Below, in pieces: positions 31,908-39,402 of a stretch of DNA of 64,000 nucleotides. The stretch is from the NCBI GenBank assembly GCA_016722505.1, contig JADKJH010000001.1, positions 992,001 to 1,056,000 on the forward strand. The letters are read 5' to 3'. Within the stretch, counting starts at the first letter, position 1. Each line of letters starts with the position of its first letter. Source of the stretch: Holophagaceae bacterium. GTDB taxonomy: Bacteria; Acidobacteriota; Holophagae; Holophagales; Holophagaceae. Position numbers and translations under genes: made by a program. The notes beneath the pieces were generated by a model. That model saw only the letters and a list, made by a program, of their open reading frames with translations. It was not told where the DNA came from and searched no databases.

Positions 31908-32573
31908 GTGACAGGGGTGCTCATCACCGTGGAGGGAGTGGAGGGATCTGGTAAATCCACCCAACTGCTGCGGCTCTCGGAGCATCTGCGACGCATGGGC
32001 CTTCCGGTCGTGGTGTCTAAGGAACCGGGCGGCACGCCATTGGGCCGGGATCTGCGGACCCTGCTGTTGACGCACCATCCCAGTGGCGAGACTTGGTGCG
32101 CGGAAGCCGAACTGCTGCTTTTCTACGCCGACCGCGCCCAGCATCTGGCCCAAGTCATCCGGCCCGCGCTCGCGGACGGGAAAATTGTGCTGGTGGACCG
32201 TTTCGAAGACAGCACCCGCGCCTACCAGGGGGCCGCGGGGGTGCCTGAACATATGCTGGACCGCCTTCACGAACTGGTGGTGGGGCGCCTGAAACCCCAT
32301 CTGACCCTGCTCCTTGATATGGATCCATCCATCGGCTTGCAGCGCGTGGAAGTCCGCAATCTTTCCATGGGCGATGAATTCAAGGAGACGCTGTTTGATG
32401 AGAAGCGGCTGGAGTTCCATACCTCGGTCCGCGCACGGTTCCTCGCCATCGCCCTTGCCGAACCCCTGCGCGTGGCGGTGATCCCCGCCCGGGACGCCCC
32501 AGCCCTGGTTGAGGAGACCATCTGGCGCCGAGTGGCCCCCCTGTTACGCAGTACCGGTTTCACGGTGGAATGA
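31908..32573 (+). CDS. tmk: Thymidylate kinase
   Basis: Phosphorylates dTMP to dTDP. The protein has the P-loop ITVEGVEGSGKSTQLLRL, KEPGGTPLGRDLRTLLL (dTMP-binding DRX region analogue), LLFYADRAQHLAQVIRPAL and VLVDRFEDSTRAYQGAA. I use GTG 31908 (221 aa) because GGAGG sits five bases upstream; ATG 31896 in the same frame lies within that ribosome-binding site. The stop overlaps the holB ATG as ATGA, the common tmk-holB pairing. Confidence 0.94.
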   Translation: MTGVLITVEGVEGSGKSTQLLRLSEHLRRMGLPVVVSKEPGGTPLGRDLRTLLLTHHPSGETWCAEAELLLFYADRAQHLAQVIRPALADGKIVLVDRFEDSTRAYQGAAGVPEHMLDRLHELVVGRLKPHLTLLLDMDPSIGLQRVEVRNLSMGDEFKETLFDEKRLEFHTSVRARFLAIALAEPLRVAVIPARDAPALVEETIWRRVAPLLRSTGFTVE

Positions 32574-33562
32574 TGTTTGACGACCGCCTGATCGGCCACA
32601 GGGCCATCCGAGAAAAACTACTCTCCCGTTTGCAGTCGGGAAAGCTTGCGGGATCCGTCATCTTTGCCGGGTTGGATGGCATTGGCAAACGGCGCATCGC
32701 GCTGGAGCTTGCGCAGCGGGAAATCTGCTTCAAAGGCACCGCCTGCGGGGCTTGCCAGGGCTGCAAAGCCTTCTGGACGGATCCGTTGCCGACGGAATTG
32801 CCCAACCTGCTGCGCATCGTCCCAGAAGGCAAGGCGGGAATCATCAAGGTAGGTGCGGTCCGTGATTCAGATCTGGTGGAGGGCGGCGTCATCGCCTGGG
32901 CTTCCATGGCTCCGCCCCCCAGATGCCATCGCTGGATTCTCATTGAGGATGCCCATCGGCTCCATGGCGCCGCCGCAAACATGCTGCTGAAAACCCTGGA
33001 AGAACCACCACCAGGCACACATGTGGTGTTGATCACCCATCGCCCCGAAGCCATGCTGCAAACCATCCGTTCCCGCTGCGAACGAATCGCCTTTGCTCCG
33101 TTGCTGCCTGAAGAAGCCTGGGCTGTGGCGAGCGCCAACGGATGGGTTGAAGGGGAGCGGGCAGCCTGGACTGCACTCTCAGCGGGTTCCCTCAGGTTCC
33201 TTGACCGGGATGCGTTTGAGCGCGCCTCGGCACAGGTGGACGCTTGGCTTCGGCTAAGTTCAGGGGGCTCGTACCGCGATGCAGCCGGACCTTTGATACC
33301 TGACCGGAATTCAGAATTGGCCGTGAGCGAACAACTGCGCCAGCCCCTTGAATTGTTGTTGTCCTTGCTTAACGACGCGGCCCGTATCCGCGGTGGTGGG
33401 GATCCCTTACTGGCGCCTTGGAAGGCCGGAATCGAAAAGCTTGCCGGGTCCTCGGTGGACCTGAAGCTGCCCCAGGATCTGGTCTACCAAGCCCTGCGCC
33501 ATCTGCCCCGCAATCCAGCGCCCGAACCCGTGCTGAGGGAGATCGGGATGATTCTGAGATAG
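32570..33562 (+). CDS. holB: DNA polymerase III subunit delta'
   Basis: A clamp-loader subunit, 330 aa. The AAA+ N-terminus shows LIGHRAIREKLLSRLQSGKLAGSVIFAGLDGIGKRRIALELAQREIC, a modified P-loop. Zinc-finger cysteines follow (CFKGTACGACQGCKAF), then the Walker B-like ILIEDAHRLHGAAANMLLKTLEEPPPGTHVVLITHRPEAMLQTIRSRCERIAF with the sensor/SRC motif. Overlap with tmk makes them co-translated. A cytoplasmic replisome component. Confidence 0.93.
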   Translation: MMFDDRLIGHRAIREKLLSRLQSGKLAGSVIFAGLDGIGKRRIALELAQREICFKGTACGACQGCKAFWTDPLPTELPNLLRIVPEGKAGIIKVGAVRDSDLVEGGVIAWASMAPPPRCHRWILIEDAHRLHGAAANMLLKTLEEPPPGTHVVLITHRPEAMLQTIRSRCERIAFAPLLPEEAWAVASANGWVEGERAAWTALSAGSLRFLDRDAFERASAQVDAWLRLSSGGSYRDAAGPLIPDRNSELAVSEQLRQPLELLLSLLNDAARIRGGGDPLLAPWKAGIEKLAGSSVDLKLPQDLVYQALRHLPRNPAPEPVLREIGMILR

Positions 33563-33566
33563 TCCG

Positions 33567-34772
33567 CTATCTTTTGGCATCGCACGATAATTCGTAGTTT
33601 TCGGCGCCGATGAAAATCGCCAACCGCTCAAGCGCAGCTTCCAGAGCCTTCATCCGGGCCTTGGTGGCTTTCACACCGGATTCCCACCACAGTCCCTTGA
33701 TTTCCAGCAGGCTTTGCTCCCGATGAAACTTGGGATCCAGCCGGCCTACGATTTTTTCGCCTTCTAGAATCGGCAAAACGAAATAGCCATAGGCACGCTT
33801 GCCGGGAGGCACGAATGCCTCGAACCTGAAATCGAAACCAAAAATCCTCAAGGCCCGCGCCCGGTCCCGCAGGACAGGATCAAACGGGCACAGAAGCCGG
33901 ATGCGGTCCGGCGCATCCGGAAGGGCCTTCAAGCGCTTCTCCCAATCCGCGCTGGCAAACGCGGCCTTCGGTGCGGACCCGCCAGCGCCTTGGACTATCA
34001 CCGCCTCAAGGCCGCCTGCCTTGACCTCCCGTTCGCACCATTCCTTGGCTTGGGCGGCATCCAGGACGGCCCAGAAATCCGCCAGCTCTTTTGGCGAGGC
34101 CACGCCCAGACGCTCCAAGGCCGATGAACAGGCCCATTGGATATGCGCTTCTTCATTTGGCTCCGGGACGAAATGATGGTTCGGCAGCACTCGTTCGGTA
34201 AGGTCGTAGACCTTGTGGAAATGGATGCGCTTGGCGATGGCAAGCTGACCCGTTCGCCATAGGAAATCAAGGGCTGCTTTCTGGGGCTTCCAACCCCACC
34301 AGGGTCCGCGTTTTTCTGGATGTTCAAAATCCACACTTTTCAGCGGGCCTTCCTGGGTGATGCGCTCCAGGACCTGTGCCACCACCTGATCTCCATCCAC
34401 ACCACGGAAATGGTATTGCCACCAAGCGTTGCCCTGGATACGAGCCTTGTCCTTGCGGAACCGCGGCTTCCAATGGGGAAACCATTCCACCGGAATGGCA
34501 GACGCATCGTGGGTCCAGTGCTCGAAAAGGGACCGATCCATTTCCAGCGCCCGAATGAATTGCGCTTGATCGAAGCCATCCAACCGGGTGTGCAGGGTCA
34601 AGTGATGGGCCCGTTCCACCACGTTGATGGAATCCATCTGCACGAATCCCATTTGTTTGATGAGTTTTGCCAGCGAGGCCTTGGTCGCGGCTCTCTCTGG
34701 GTTGTCCAACAGGCCTTGGGCGCCCATGAGCAGGCGGCGGGCCGCGATTGGCGGGATGGACGCAGGCTTCAC
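33567..34772 (-). CDS. YcaQ/AlkX-like crosslink-repair DNA glycosylase (HTH_42 family)
   Basis: A 401-aa winged-helix protein. The N-terminal LAKLIKQMGFVQMDSINVVERAHHLTLHTRL contains the QMD motif that in E. coli YcaQ and Streptomyces AlkZ forms the active site (Gln and Asp) for unhooking interstrand crosslinks. The tandem winged-helix region and the C-terminal LLCPFDPVLRDRARALRIFGFDFRFEAFVPPGKRAYGYFVLPIL are also family-typical. The next gene upstream is an FHA-GGDEF gene three bases away. Converges with holB. Confidence 0.87.
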   Translation of the reverse strand: MKPASIPPIAARRLLMGAQGLLDNPERAATKASLAKLIKQMGFVQMDSINVVERAHHLTLHTRLDGFDQAQFIRALEMDRSLFEHWTHDASAIPVEWFPHWKPRFRKDKARIQGNAWWQYHFRGVDGDQVVAQVLERITQEGPLKSVDFEHPEKRGPWWGWKPQKAALDFLWRTGQLAIAKRIHFHKVYDLTERVLPNHHFVPEPNEEAHIQWACSSALERLGVASPKELADFWAVLDAAQAKEWCEREVKAGGLEAVIVQGAGGSAPKAAFASADWEKRLKALPDAPDRIRLLCPFDPVLRDRARALRIFGFDFRFEAFVPPGKRAYGYFVLPILEGEKIVGRLDPKFHREQSLLEIKGLWWESGVKATKARMKALEAALERLAIFIGAENYELSCDAKR

Positions 34773-34775
34773 AGA

Positions 34776-35729
34776 TCAATCCGGCGAATCGAATTCCACA
34801 CGATCGCGGCCGAGGTTTTTCGCGCGGTAGAGGGCCACATCCGACCGCGCCAGCAGGGAGCCGGCATTGGCATCCACATCCTGGATCTGGGCCACGCCCA
34901 AGCTGACTTTCACGTAGAAAGGAGTGCCATCGGGCCGGCTCACGGGTTCGGCTTTTATGGCGTTGCGCAAATTCTCGGCCACGCTCACCGCTTCATGGCC
35001 GTGTGTTTCTGGAAGCACCACCAGGAATTCTTCCCCCCCGATACGGCCCACCTGATCACTGCCTCGCAACCGTCCGAGCAGGATCACGCCAAAAGTCTGC
35101 AGTACGAGATCTCCCGTGGCATGGCCATAGGTGTCGTTAACGGCCTTGAAGTAATCCAGATCCGCAAGGATCACTGAAAGGGGGCGTTTATAGCGCCGCG
35201 CCAAATCAAAATGCTTCTCCAAGTGGCCCAGCACAGTGGCTCGATTCCCCACGCCTGTAAGAGGGTCCACAGTTGTCTGGGTCAGGACGACTTCGTGGTA
35301 GTGGCGTTCCATGTCATCCAGCCGCTTGAGCTTGAATGCATGGCTTCCGACCCGCACCACATCTCCGTTGCGCAGCACCGTTGGCTCGGTGCCGGGCTCA
35401 AGCTTTTTCCCATTCACAAAAGTGCCGTTGGTGGAGCCTAGGTCCTGGAGTGTGACCGATACGGCTTGGCCTCCCTCCATCACCACATCGAGCCGCGAAT
35501 GCCGCCGGCTCACCTCGGCTTCAGCCAAGCAGATGTCGTTATCCGAAGAGCGGCCGATGATCATGCCGCTGGTGCGCAAGTTGATGACCTCACCAATGGG
35601 GTGGCCCACATAGCGAATCAAGGCCCACTCTTCTGAAGGGGAAGTGGAGCGTAGATACCCGGAGCCGGCCGCCATTGTGGCGCCATCCAGATCAAACGTG
35701 TTTTCTTGGGTTGGGCGTTTTGGGTTCAT
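34776..35729 (-). CDS. FHA-GGDEF diguanylate cyclase
   Basis: A 317-aa cytoplasmic protein. The N-terminal FHA domain (about residues 40-135) has GMIIGRSSDNDICLAEAEVSRRHSRLDV and LGSTNGTFVNGKKLEPG for phosphothreonine binding. The C-terminal GGDEF domain has DPLTGVGNRATV, LADLDYFKAVNDTYGHATGD and the active loop IGGEEFLVVLPE. RGSD lies exactly five residues before GGEEF, an intact inhibitory I-site for c-di-GMP feedback. It should make c-di-GMP when a phosphorylated partner binds the FHA domain. It lies directly before the YcaQ-like gene, likely one transcript. Confidence 0.93.
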   Translation of the reverse strand: MNPKRPTQENTFDLDGATMAAGSGYLRSTSPSEEWALIRYVGHPIGEVINLRTSGMIIGRSSDNDICLAEAEVSRRHSRLDVVMEGGQAVSVTLQDLGSTNGTFVNGKKLEPGTEPTVLRNGDVVRVGSHAFKLKRLDDMERHYHEVVLTQTTVDPLTGVGNRATVLGHLEKHFDLARRYKRPLSVILADLDYFKAVNDTYGHATGDLVLQTFGVILLGRLRGSDQVGRIGGEEFLVVLPETHGHEAVSVAENLRNAIKAEPVSRPDGTPFYVKVSLGVAQIQDVDANAGSLLARSDVALYRAKNLGRDRVEFDSPD

Positions 35730-35924
35730 GCCACTGGTTGGGAATACGCCAAGGGTAGCACCTCAAGGTATTAAGGGGCTTGAAGGATTGTCGGTTAAAG
35801 ATGGCCAACCCCTGGCGCGAGGCGCTGCACGCATGCGCTGGGGAAACGGATTTTCCGTGGCGCCTGCAACATCGCTGCTCTACCCCTAGGGCATCACATG
35901 CCAAGGTCGTTCCGGGATGAGCAC

Positions 35925-36269
35925 TCAATTCTGAATGGCGTTTGGATATCCGTACCCATCAATGTTGAGCTCGATCGTAATTTCTCTCGGAAAGACTTGA
36001 TGCACAGTAACCAGTATCTGTTCGTTTTTTTTGGCATCCTGACACCAGATGTTCCAATTGCCATCGTCCCAGATGGTGAAGGTCCCAGCCTTGGTCAACA
36101 ACACTTGATTGCCTTTATTGGTTTCTACAACCCAACCGAAAAGGCAGATGTTGCCGCCATTTGGCGCAAATGCCCAGGATGACCAGCCTGTGGGCACAAG
36201 GCCACCCAACCCGACGTAAGCCACGGGGGTATCAGAATAGTTTTTCACATGAAGGATTTTCGTCGCCAC
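35925..36269 (-). CDS. Hypothetical protein
   Basis: A 114-aa ORF from GTG 36269, preceded by GGGAG. The sequence is Trp/Gly/Asn-rich and beta-like (VAYVGLGGLVPTGWSSWAFAPNGGNICLFGWVVETNKGNQVLLTKAGTFTIWDDGNWNIWCQD). It has no signal peptide or known domain that I recognise. It lies at the edge of a lower-GC patch of orphan genes. Coding is likely because the residue composition is not that of a GC-shadow ORF. Confidence 0.55.
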   Translation of the reverse strand: MATKILHVKNYSDTPVAYVGLGGLVPTGWSSWAFAPNGGNICLFGWVVETNKGNQVLLTKAGTFTIWDDGNWNIWCQDAKKNEQILVTVHQVFPREITIELNIDGYGYPNAIQN

Positions 36270-36348
36270 GGGGTTTCTCCCTTTGGGATGGTTGCTGGGT
36301 TTCTAGATGGCCTCGCAGCTCCGGGGCATTGGATATGGGGTATGGGGC

Positions 36349-36687
36349 TCAGACCGTCAGTGCGTCGGATTGCGCCACAGGCGAATCGACAACCGGTTTC
36401 TTAAGGTGGACGAAATCCGTAGCTGGATCGATTGCGAATTCAAGATGCCCTTCTTTTTCCGCAAGTCGTTTCAGCATGGCCATCGGTGAGAGGTCCACTC
36501 CTGAGCTCTTCGCTAATTGGAGTGATTCTGGGCTTTTTGATATTGCACTGCTTGATTGCTCGACGACTGACCACGGGATGAAAGCTTCACCGCAATCGGC
36601 AATCTGTGCGTGGACCTCATTAGTCACCGCCAACCAATCCATCGCGCCTCCACGCTTCATATTCCAGAGCGTGGCCTGTTCGAGCAT
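36349..36687 (-). CDS. Hypothetical protein
   Basis: A 112-aa ORF beginning MLEQATLWNMKRGGAMDWLAVTNEV. The composition is balanced and a helical N-terminus is likely. No recognised domain, signal peptide or partner. Alternative starts at MKRGG or MDWLA are possible. The position in the orphan-gene patch and lack of motifs keep confidence low. Confidence 0.4.
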   Translation of the reverse strand: MLEQATLWNMKRGGAMDWLAVTNEVHAQIADCGEAFIPWSVVEQSSSAISKSPESLQLAKSSGVDLSPMAMLKRLAEKEGHLEFAIDPATDFVHLKKPVVDSPVAQSDALTV

Positions 36688-37066
36688 GGATAGAGGAATA
36701 TTTCAGCGAACGGTAGATTTTAGGCTGTGAACGGTGATAGAGGCACACATTCCAGGTTTGAAGAATATTCTTCCTGAATGTATCGGCGTGTCCTATTGGC
36801 AGCTATGAAGCGAATGGCGGACGATGAAGCCCGCATGATCCTGGCTCGAGAATTCCAAGATCGCCATAACCTGGCACCACCCCAACCTTTCAGACCATCA
36901 CAGACCTGGAAGAAGCCTTGGTCCAGGAACTCATGGCATGGGCCTGGGGGGCTGACCGGTTGGGGCCAAAACGGGAGTGCCGAAGATCCAACGCGGCTAA
37001 TTCAAATGGGGGCATGTCCCCTTGACCAAAGAGCAAGGATACCTAATATTAGCTATTGGAGGCTGA
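36688..37066. other. Gene-poor stretch without a convincing feature
   Basis: About 380 bases with only an ORF (from 36778) whose first 40 codons (MYRRVLLAAMKRMADDEARM) could be a gene remnant and which then runs into the DUF4160 gene in another frame. No hairpin terminator, tRNA or repeat was seen. I regard it as degraded sequence. Confidence 0.4.
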
Positions 37067-37303
37067 ATGAGCCCTACCATACACAGGGAAGGCCCCTTCC
37101 GCTTCTTCTTCTTTTCCAACGAAGGTGGGGAACCGCCCCACGTCCACATTCAGGCTGGAAGCGGTGAAGCCAAGGCATGGATCAACCCTCCCGCCTTCGC
37201 GTCCCACGCGGGCATTCCCGCAAAAGACTTGGGTCGCATCCTCTCCATCATCCAAACCCATCAAACCGAATTCATGGAGGCATGGGATGAGTATTTCCGC
37301 TAA
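37067..37303 (+). CDS. DUF4160-domain protein
   Basis: A 78-aa protein, SPTIHREGPFRFFFFSNEGGEPPHVHIQAG then AKAWINPPAF ... HQTEFMEAWDEYF. The RFFFFSNEGGEPPHVHI block is the DUF4160 signature. Such genes are almost always followed by a DUF2442 gene, as here with a 17-base overlap (37287-37303), and the pair is regarded as a putative toxin-antitoxin-like module; no activity is established from sequence. Confidence 0.85.
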   Translation: MSPTIHREGPFRFFFFSNEGGEPPHVHIQAGSGEAKAWINPPAFASHAGIPAKDLGRILSIIQTHQTEFMEAWDEYFR

Positions 37304-37776
37304 AGGTATTGACACGCTGCGAGGGCGGGGCCTGCGCTTCGCCAAGGGGAAAGCTCTGGATTGAGCTAGAGGATGGGCGGGAACTGGGATGCCCCCTCAC
37401 AACATTCCCGCGCCTCGCTTCGGCCAAGCCTAAAGACCTAGAAACCTGGGAGTGGATCGGCGGGGGAACGGGCATTCATTGGCCTGCCCTGGATGAAGAT
37501 TTATCCGTGGCTGGCTTGATGCGTGGAACCCCACCTGCCCAAGCCATGCCTGAAAAGCTGGCCCATCGTGGCGCCTTCCTCGCAGCGGCCCGCCGCGCTT
37601 CAAGTCTGACTCAAGCCGATCTTGCCGCGCGGCTGGGGAAGTCTCAAACCCTCGTGAGCCTAACGGAACGGGGCCGTGTCTGGACGGGAGAAGCCTATCG
37701 GCTGGAAGTCCTGAAGGCTTGTGGATTGCCGGCCCTGTGGAGGCCAAAGCAGACACAAACGCACAAGAAAACCTAA
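37287..37776 (+). pseudogene. DUF2442-XRE fusion protein, frameshifted at a G4 run
   Basis: From ATG 37287 the frame reads MSISAKGIDTLRGRGLRFAKGK and then stops after ALD. Removing one G from the GGGG at 37346-37349 restores KGKLWIELEDGRELGCPLTTFPRLASAKPKDLETWEWIGGGTGIHWPALDEDLSVAGLMRG, a full DUF2442 domain. An XRE helix-turn-helix follows (FLAAARRASSLTQADLAARLGKSQTLVSLTERG) to 37776. The start overlaps the DUF4160 gene, the usual partner. The helix-turn-helix suggests autoregulation in the intact form. The break could be a real mutation, slippage site or base-calling error. Confidence 0.75.
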
Positions 37777-37959
37777 CCCGAATTCTGCGCGGCTAGGGTG
37801 GGTCCCGAAAGCCAGTTTCCGCACTGGAACGCCGCACTTCTTTTCTTGCGGGATTCACCGGACGGGGGGTAGCTACGCTTGTTCCAACATGTGCGGGCGA
37901 AAATTTTAATTACGTGGTTGCCTGACGTTTTAATATGGTTGATCACCACAGAATGAGAT

Positions 37960-38904
37960 TCATTGCTGGATCTCGGCAATTTCTGGGTTGATGCTCTTGA
38001 ACCATTCAGAAAATATTTCGAGGCCTAGATCATTTGGTGTTGGATCGTACAAAGAGGCGATTGTGTCTCCTAACGGAGTAAGAAGGATGCCGTTGAGTGG
38101 ATATTCTTGTTTTATTTTAAGAGTGCAAAATTTTGTACCATATGCAGCCCGGATTATGGCGTCTACATGGAATTTTCGAGCGGAAGTGAATAGATCACCG
38201 AGAATGCCAAGTTCATTGAGCTGGAATGTAGCGTTTCCAAGACGAAAATCGGCACCGAGGACACAGCCAGGAAGAATACGCTCAAAAAAGTTTTGGTGAT
38301 TCGGGATTATGTATCGCCCACCGATCATCGGGCAGATATCGATCAATGAGGCGAATGCATGGAATATTCGATCATCAACGGTACCAATGAACCAAAGCGC
38401 ACGTGGGCTAATGGTGCCCGGACTTTGAGCCTCAAGTGCCATCGCCCTAGACAGAAGTTCCTGGCGCCACACCTCGTTCTGAAGCCGAGCGATTTCATCA
38501 AAACGGTCTTGCCAAGATGATGATATTTCCAGTACTGGAGTATCAGCGGGCTTTGGAGTTGGTTGGCTATCCTCCTCTTTGGGAAGATGCTCCAAAGCTT
38601 TTTGATAAATGCCTAGGCGCCGGATATCTCTTTCAAGATCCAAAAGATCACGTTTGATTCTGAATCGCTCTTCATCTGGTGATTCGTAATACTTTCCCAT
38701 CAACTTTTGTCGCACCTCGTTCATCGTTTGAATTTCACCGATCATCAATTCCTTGCAAGCCTCAACCTGTATCAGCCGCATTTGATGTTGAGCGTATGCC
38801 TCGGATGCTTTCGCGCTTTGAGTTATGAAGAATGGCCCTATCGCTTTGACAATACCCCATGCACTACTAGCAAATTTAATCGTGGCTGGTAAGTTTGCGG
38901 GCAT
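37960..38904 (-). CDS. DUF2806-like protein of low GC
   Basis: A 314-aa protein. The N-terminus holds a hydrophobic helix (FASSAWGIVKAIGPFFI), then long charged helices (YAQHQMRLIQVEACKELMIGEIQTMNEVRQKLMG; ERFRIKRDLLDLERDIRRLGIYQKALEHL). The middle SWQDRFDEIARLQNEVWRQELLSRAMALEAQSPGTISPRALWFIGTVDDRIFHAFASL follows the DUF2806 pattern (W..RF.E, W...L, PG..S.R.L..I). The function is unknown; relatives are sporadically distributed. Base composition is clearly more AT-rich than neighbours, pointing to transfer. It stands alone, about 170 bases from tRNA-Glu. Confidence 0.65.
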   Translation of the reverse strand: MPANLPATIKFASSAWGIVKAIGPFFITQSAKASEAYAQHQMRLIQVEACKELMIGEIQTMNEVRQKLMGKYYESPDEERFRIKRDLLDLERDIRRLGIYQKALEHLPKEEDSQPTPKPADTPVLEISSSWQDRFDEIARLQNEVWRQELLSRAMALEAQSPGTISPRALWFIGTVDDRIFHAFASLIDICPMIGGRYIIPNHQNFFERILPGCVLGADFRLGNATFQLNELGILGDLFTSARKFHVDAIIRAAYGTKFCTLKIKQEYPLNGILLTPLGDTIASLYDPTPNDLGLEIFSEWFKSINPEIAEIQQ

Positions 38905-39044
38905 AGAAGCTACCTTTCTTCACTGGGTATTCTGTGACAGCTTCCTAAAGTGTAATCGTCCGTCGAATCCATGCTGTCCTTGGGGATTGGTTACCGTCGT
39001 TTATCGTAAGCCTTTCCGTGGTCGCCAACTTACCGTTTAAATAC

Positions 39045-39072
39045 AATTAGAGCCCCGTGTTTGCGGGGCTCT
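39045..39072 (-). terminator. Terminator after tRNA-Glu
   Basis: A 9-base stem (39064-39072 with 39049-39057; AGAGCCCCG / CGGGGCTCT) with a 6-base loop is followed on the minus strand by TAATTGTATTT. It lies five bases after the tRNA-Glu 3' end and closes the two-tRNA transcript. Confidence 0.85.
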
Positions 39073-39076
39073 TCAT

Positions 39077-39151
39077 TGGTAGTCCCAAGGGGAGTCGAAC
39101 CCCTGCTACCGCCGTGAGAGGGCGATGTCCTAACCACTAGACGATGGGACC
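39077..39151 (-). tRNA. tRNA-Glu (CTC)
   Basis: 75 nt including an encoded CCA. Acceptor arms GGTCCCA and TGGGACT, D-arm with CTAGTGGTTAG, anticodon stem CGCC/GGCG with loop CTCTCAC (anticodon CTC, reads GAG), and T-arm GGGGTTCGACTCCCC. All arms close. It lies 67 bases downstream of tRNA-Gln in one probable transcript. Confidence 0.95.
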
Positions 39152-39218
39152 GCTGTATTGCTTTTACTGCTGCCCTTGGCCGAAGCTTTGGGGTCAGGCC
39201 GGAATGACCGGGCCGGAT

Positions 39219-39293
39219 TGGTTGGGGAGGAAGGATTTGAACCCTCACCTGACAGAATCAGAATCTGTTGTCCTACCGTTAGACCACTCCCCA
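39219..39293 (-). tRNA. tRNA-Gln (CTG)
   Basis: 75 nt including encoded CCA. Acceptor arms TGGGGAG and CTCCCCA, anticodon stem ACAGA/TCTGT with loop TTCTGAT (anticodon CTG, reads CAG), and T-arm GAGGGTTCAAATCCTTC. It is the first gene of a two-tRNA unit, with a good promoter just upstream. Confidence 0.94.
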
Positions 39294-39304
39294 GTGGGGA
39301 TAAC

Positions 39305-39332
39305 AGAATATCAGACCGAGGTGGATTGACAA
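39305..39332 (-). promoter_or_regulatory. Sigma-70 promoter of the tRNA-Gln/tRNA-Glu unit
   Basis: On the minus strand TTGTCA (39332-39327), a 16-base spacer and TATTCT (39310-39305) lie 11 bases before the tRNA-Gln 5' end, a good housekeeping promoter fit. Confidence 0.7.
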
Positions 39333-39402
39333 GGTTGGATCCTGTAAGGCGGGGTCTGTGGCCTGGAATTTCAAAAAGGGCCTGTGTAGCTGTGGAACAA
39401 AT

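Noticed and set aside
35900..39076. tRNA-Glu as an integration site with att repeats
   Set aside because: I could not find a repeat of the tRNA 3' end near 35.9 kb and there is no integrase gene; island status stays a composition-based suspicion only.
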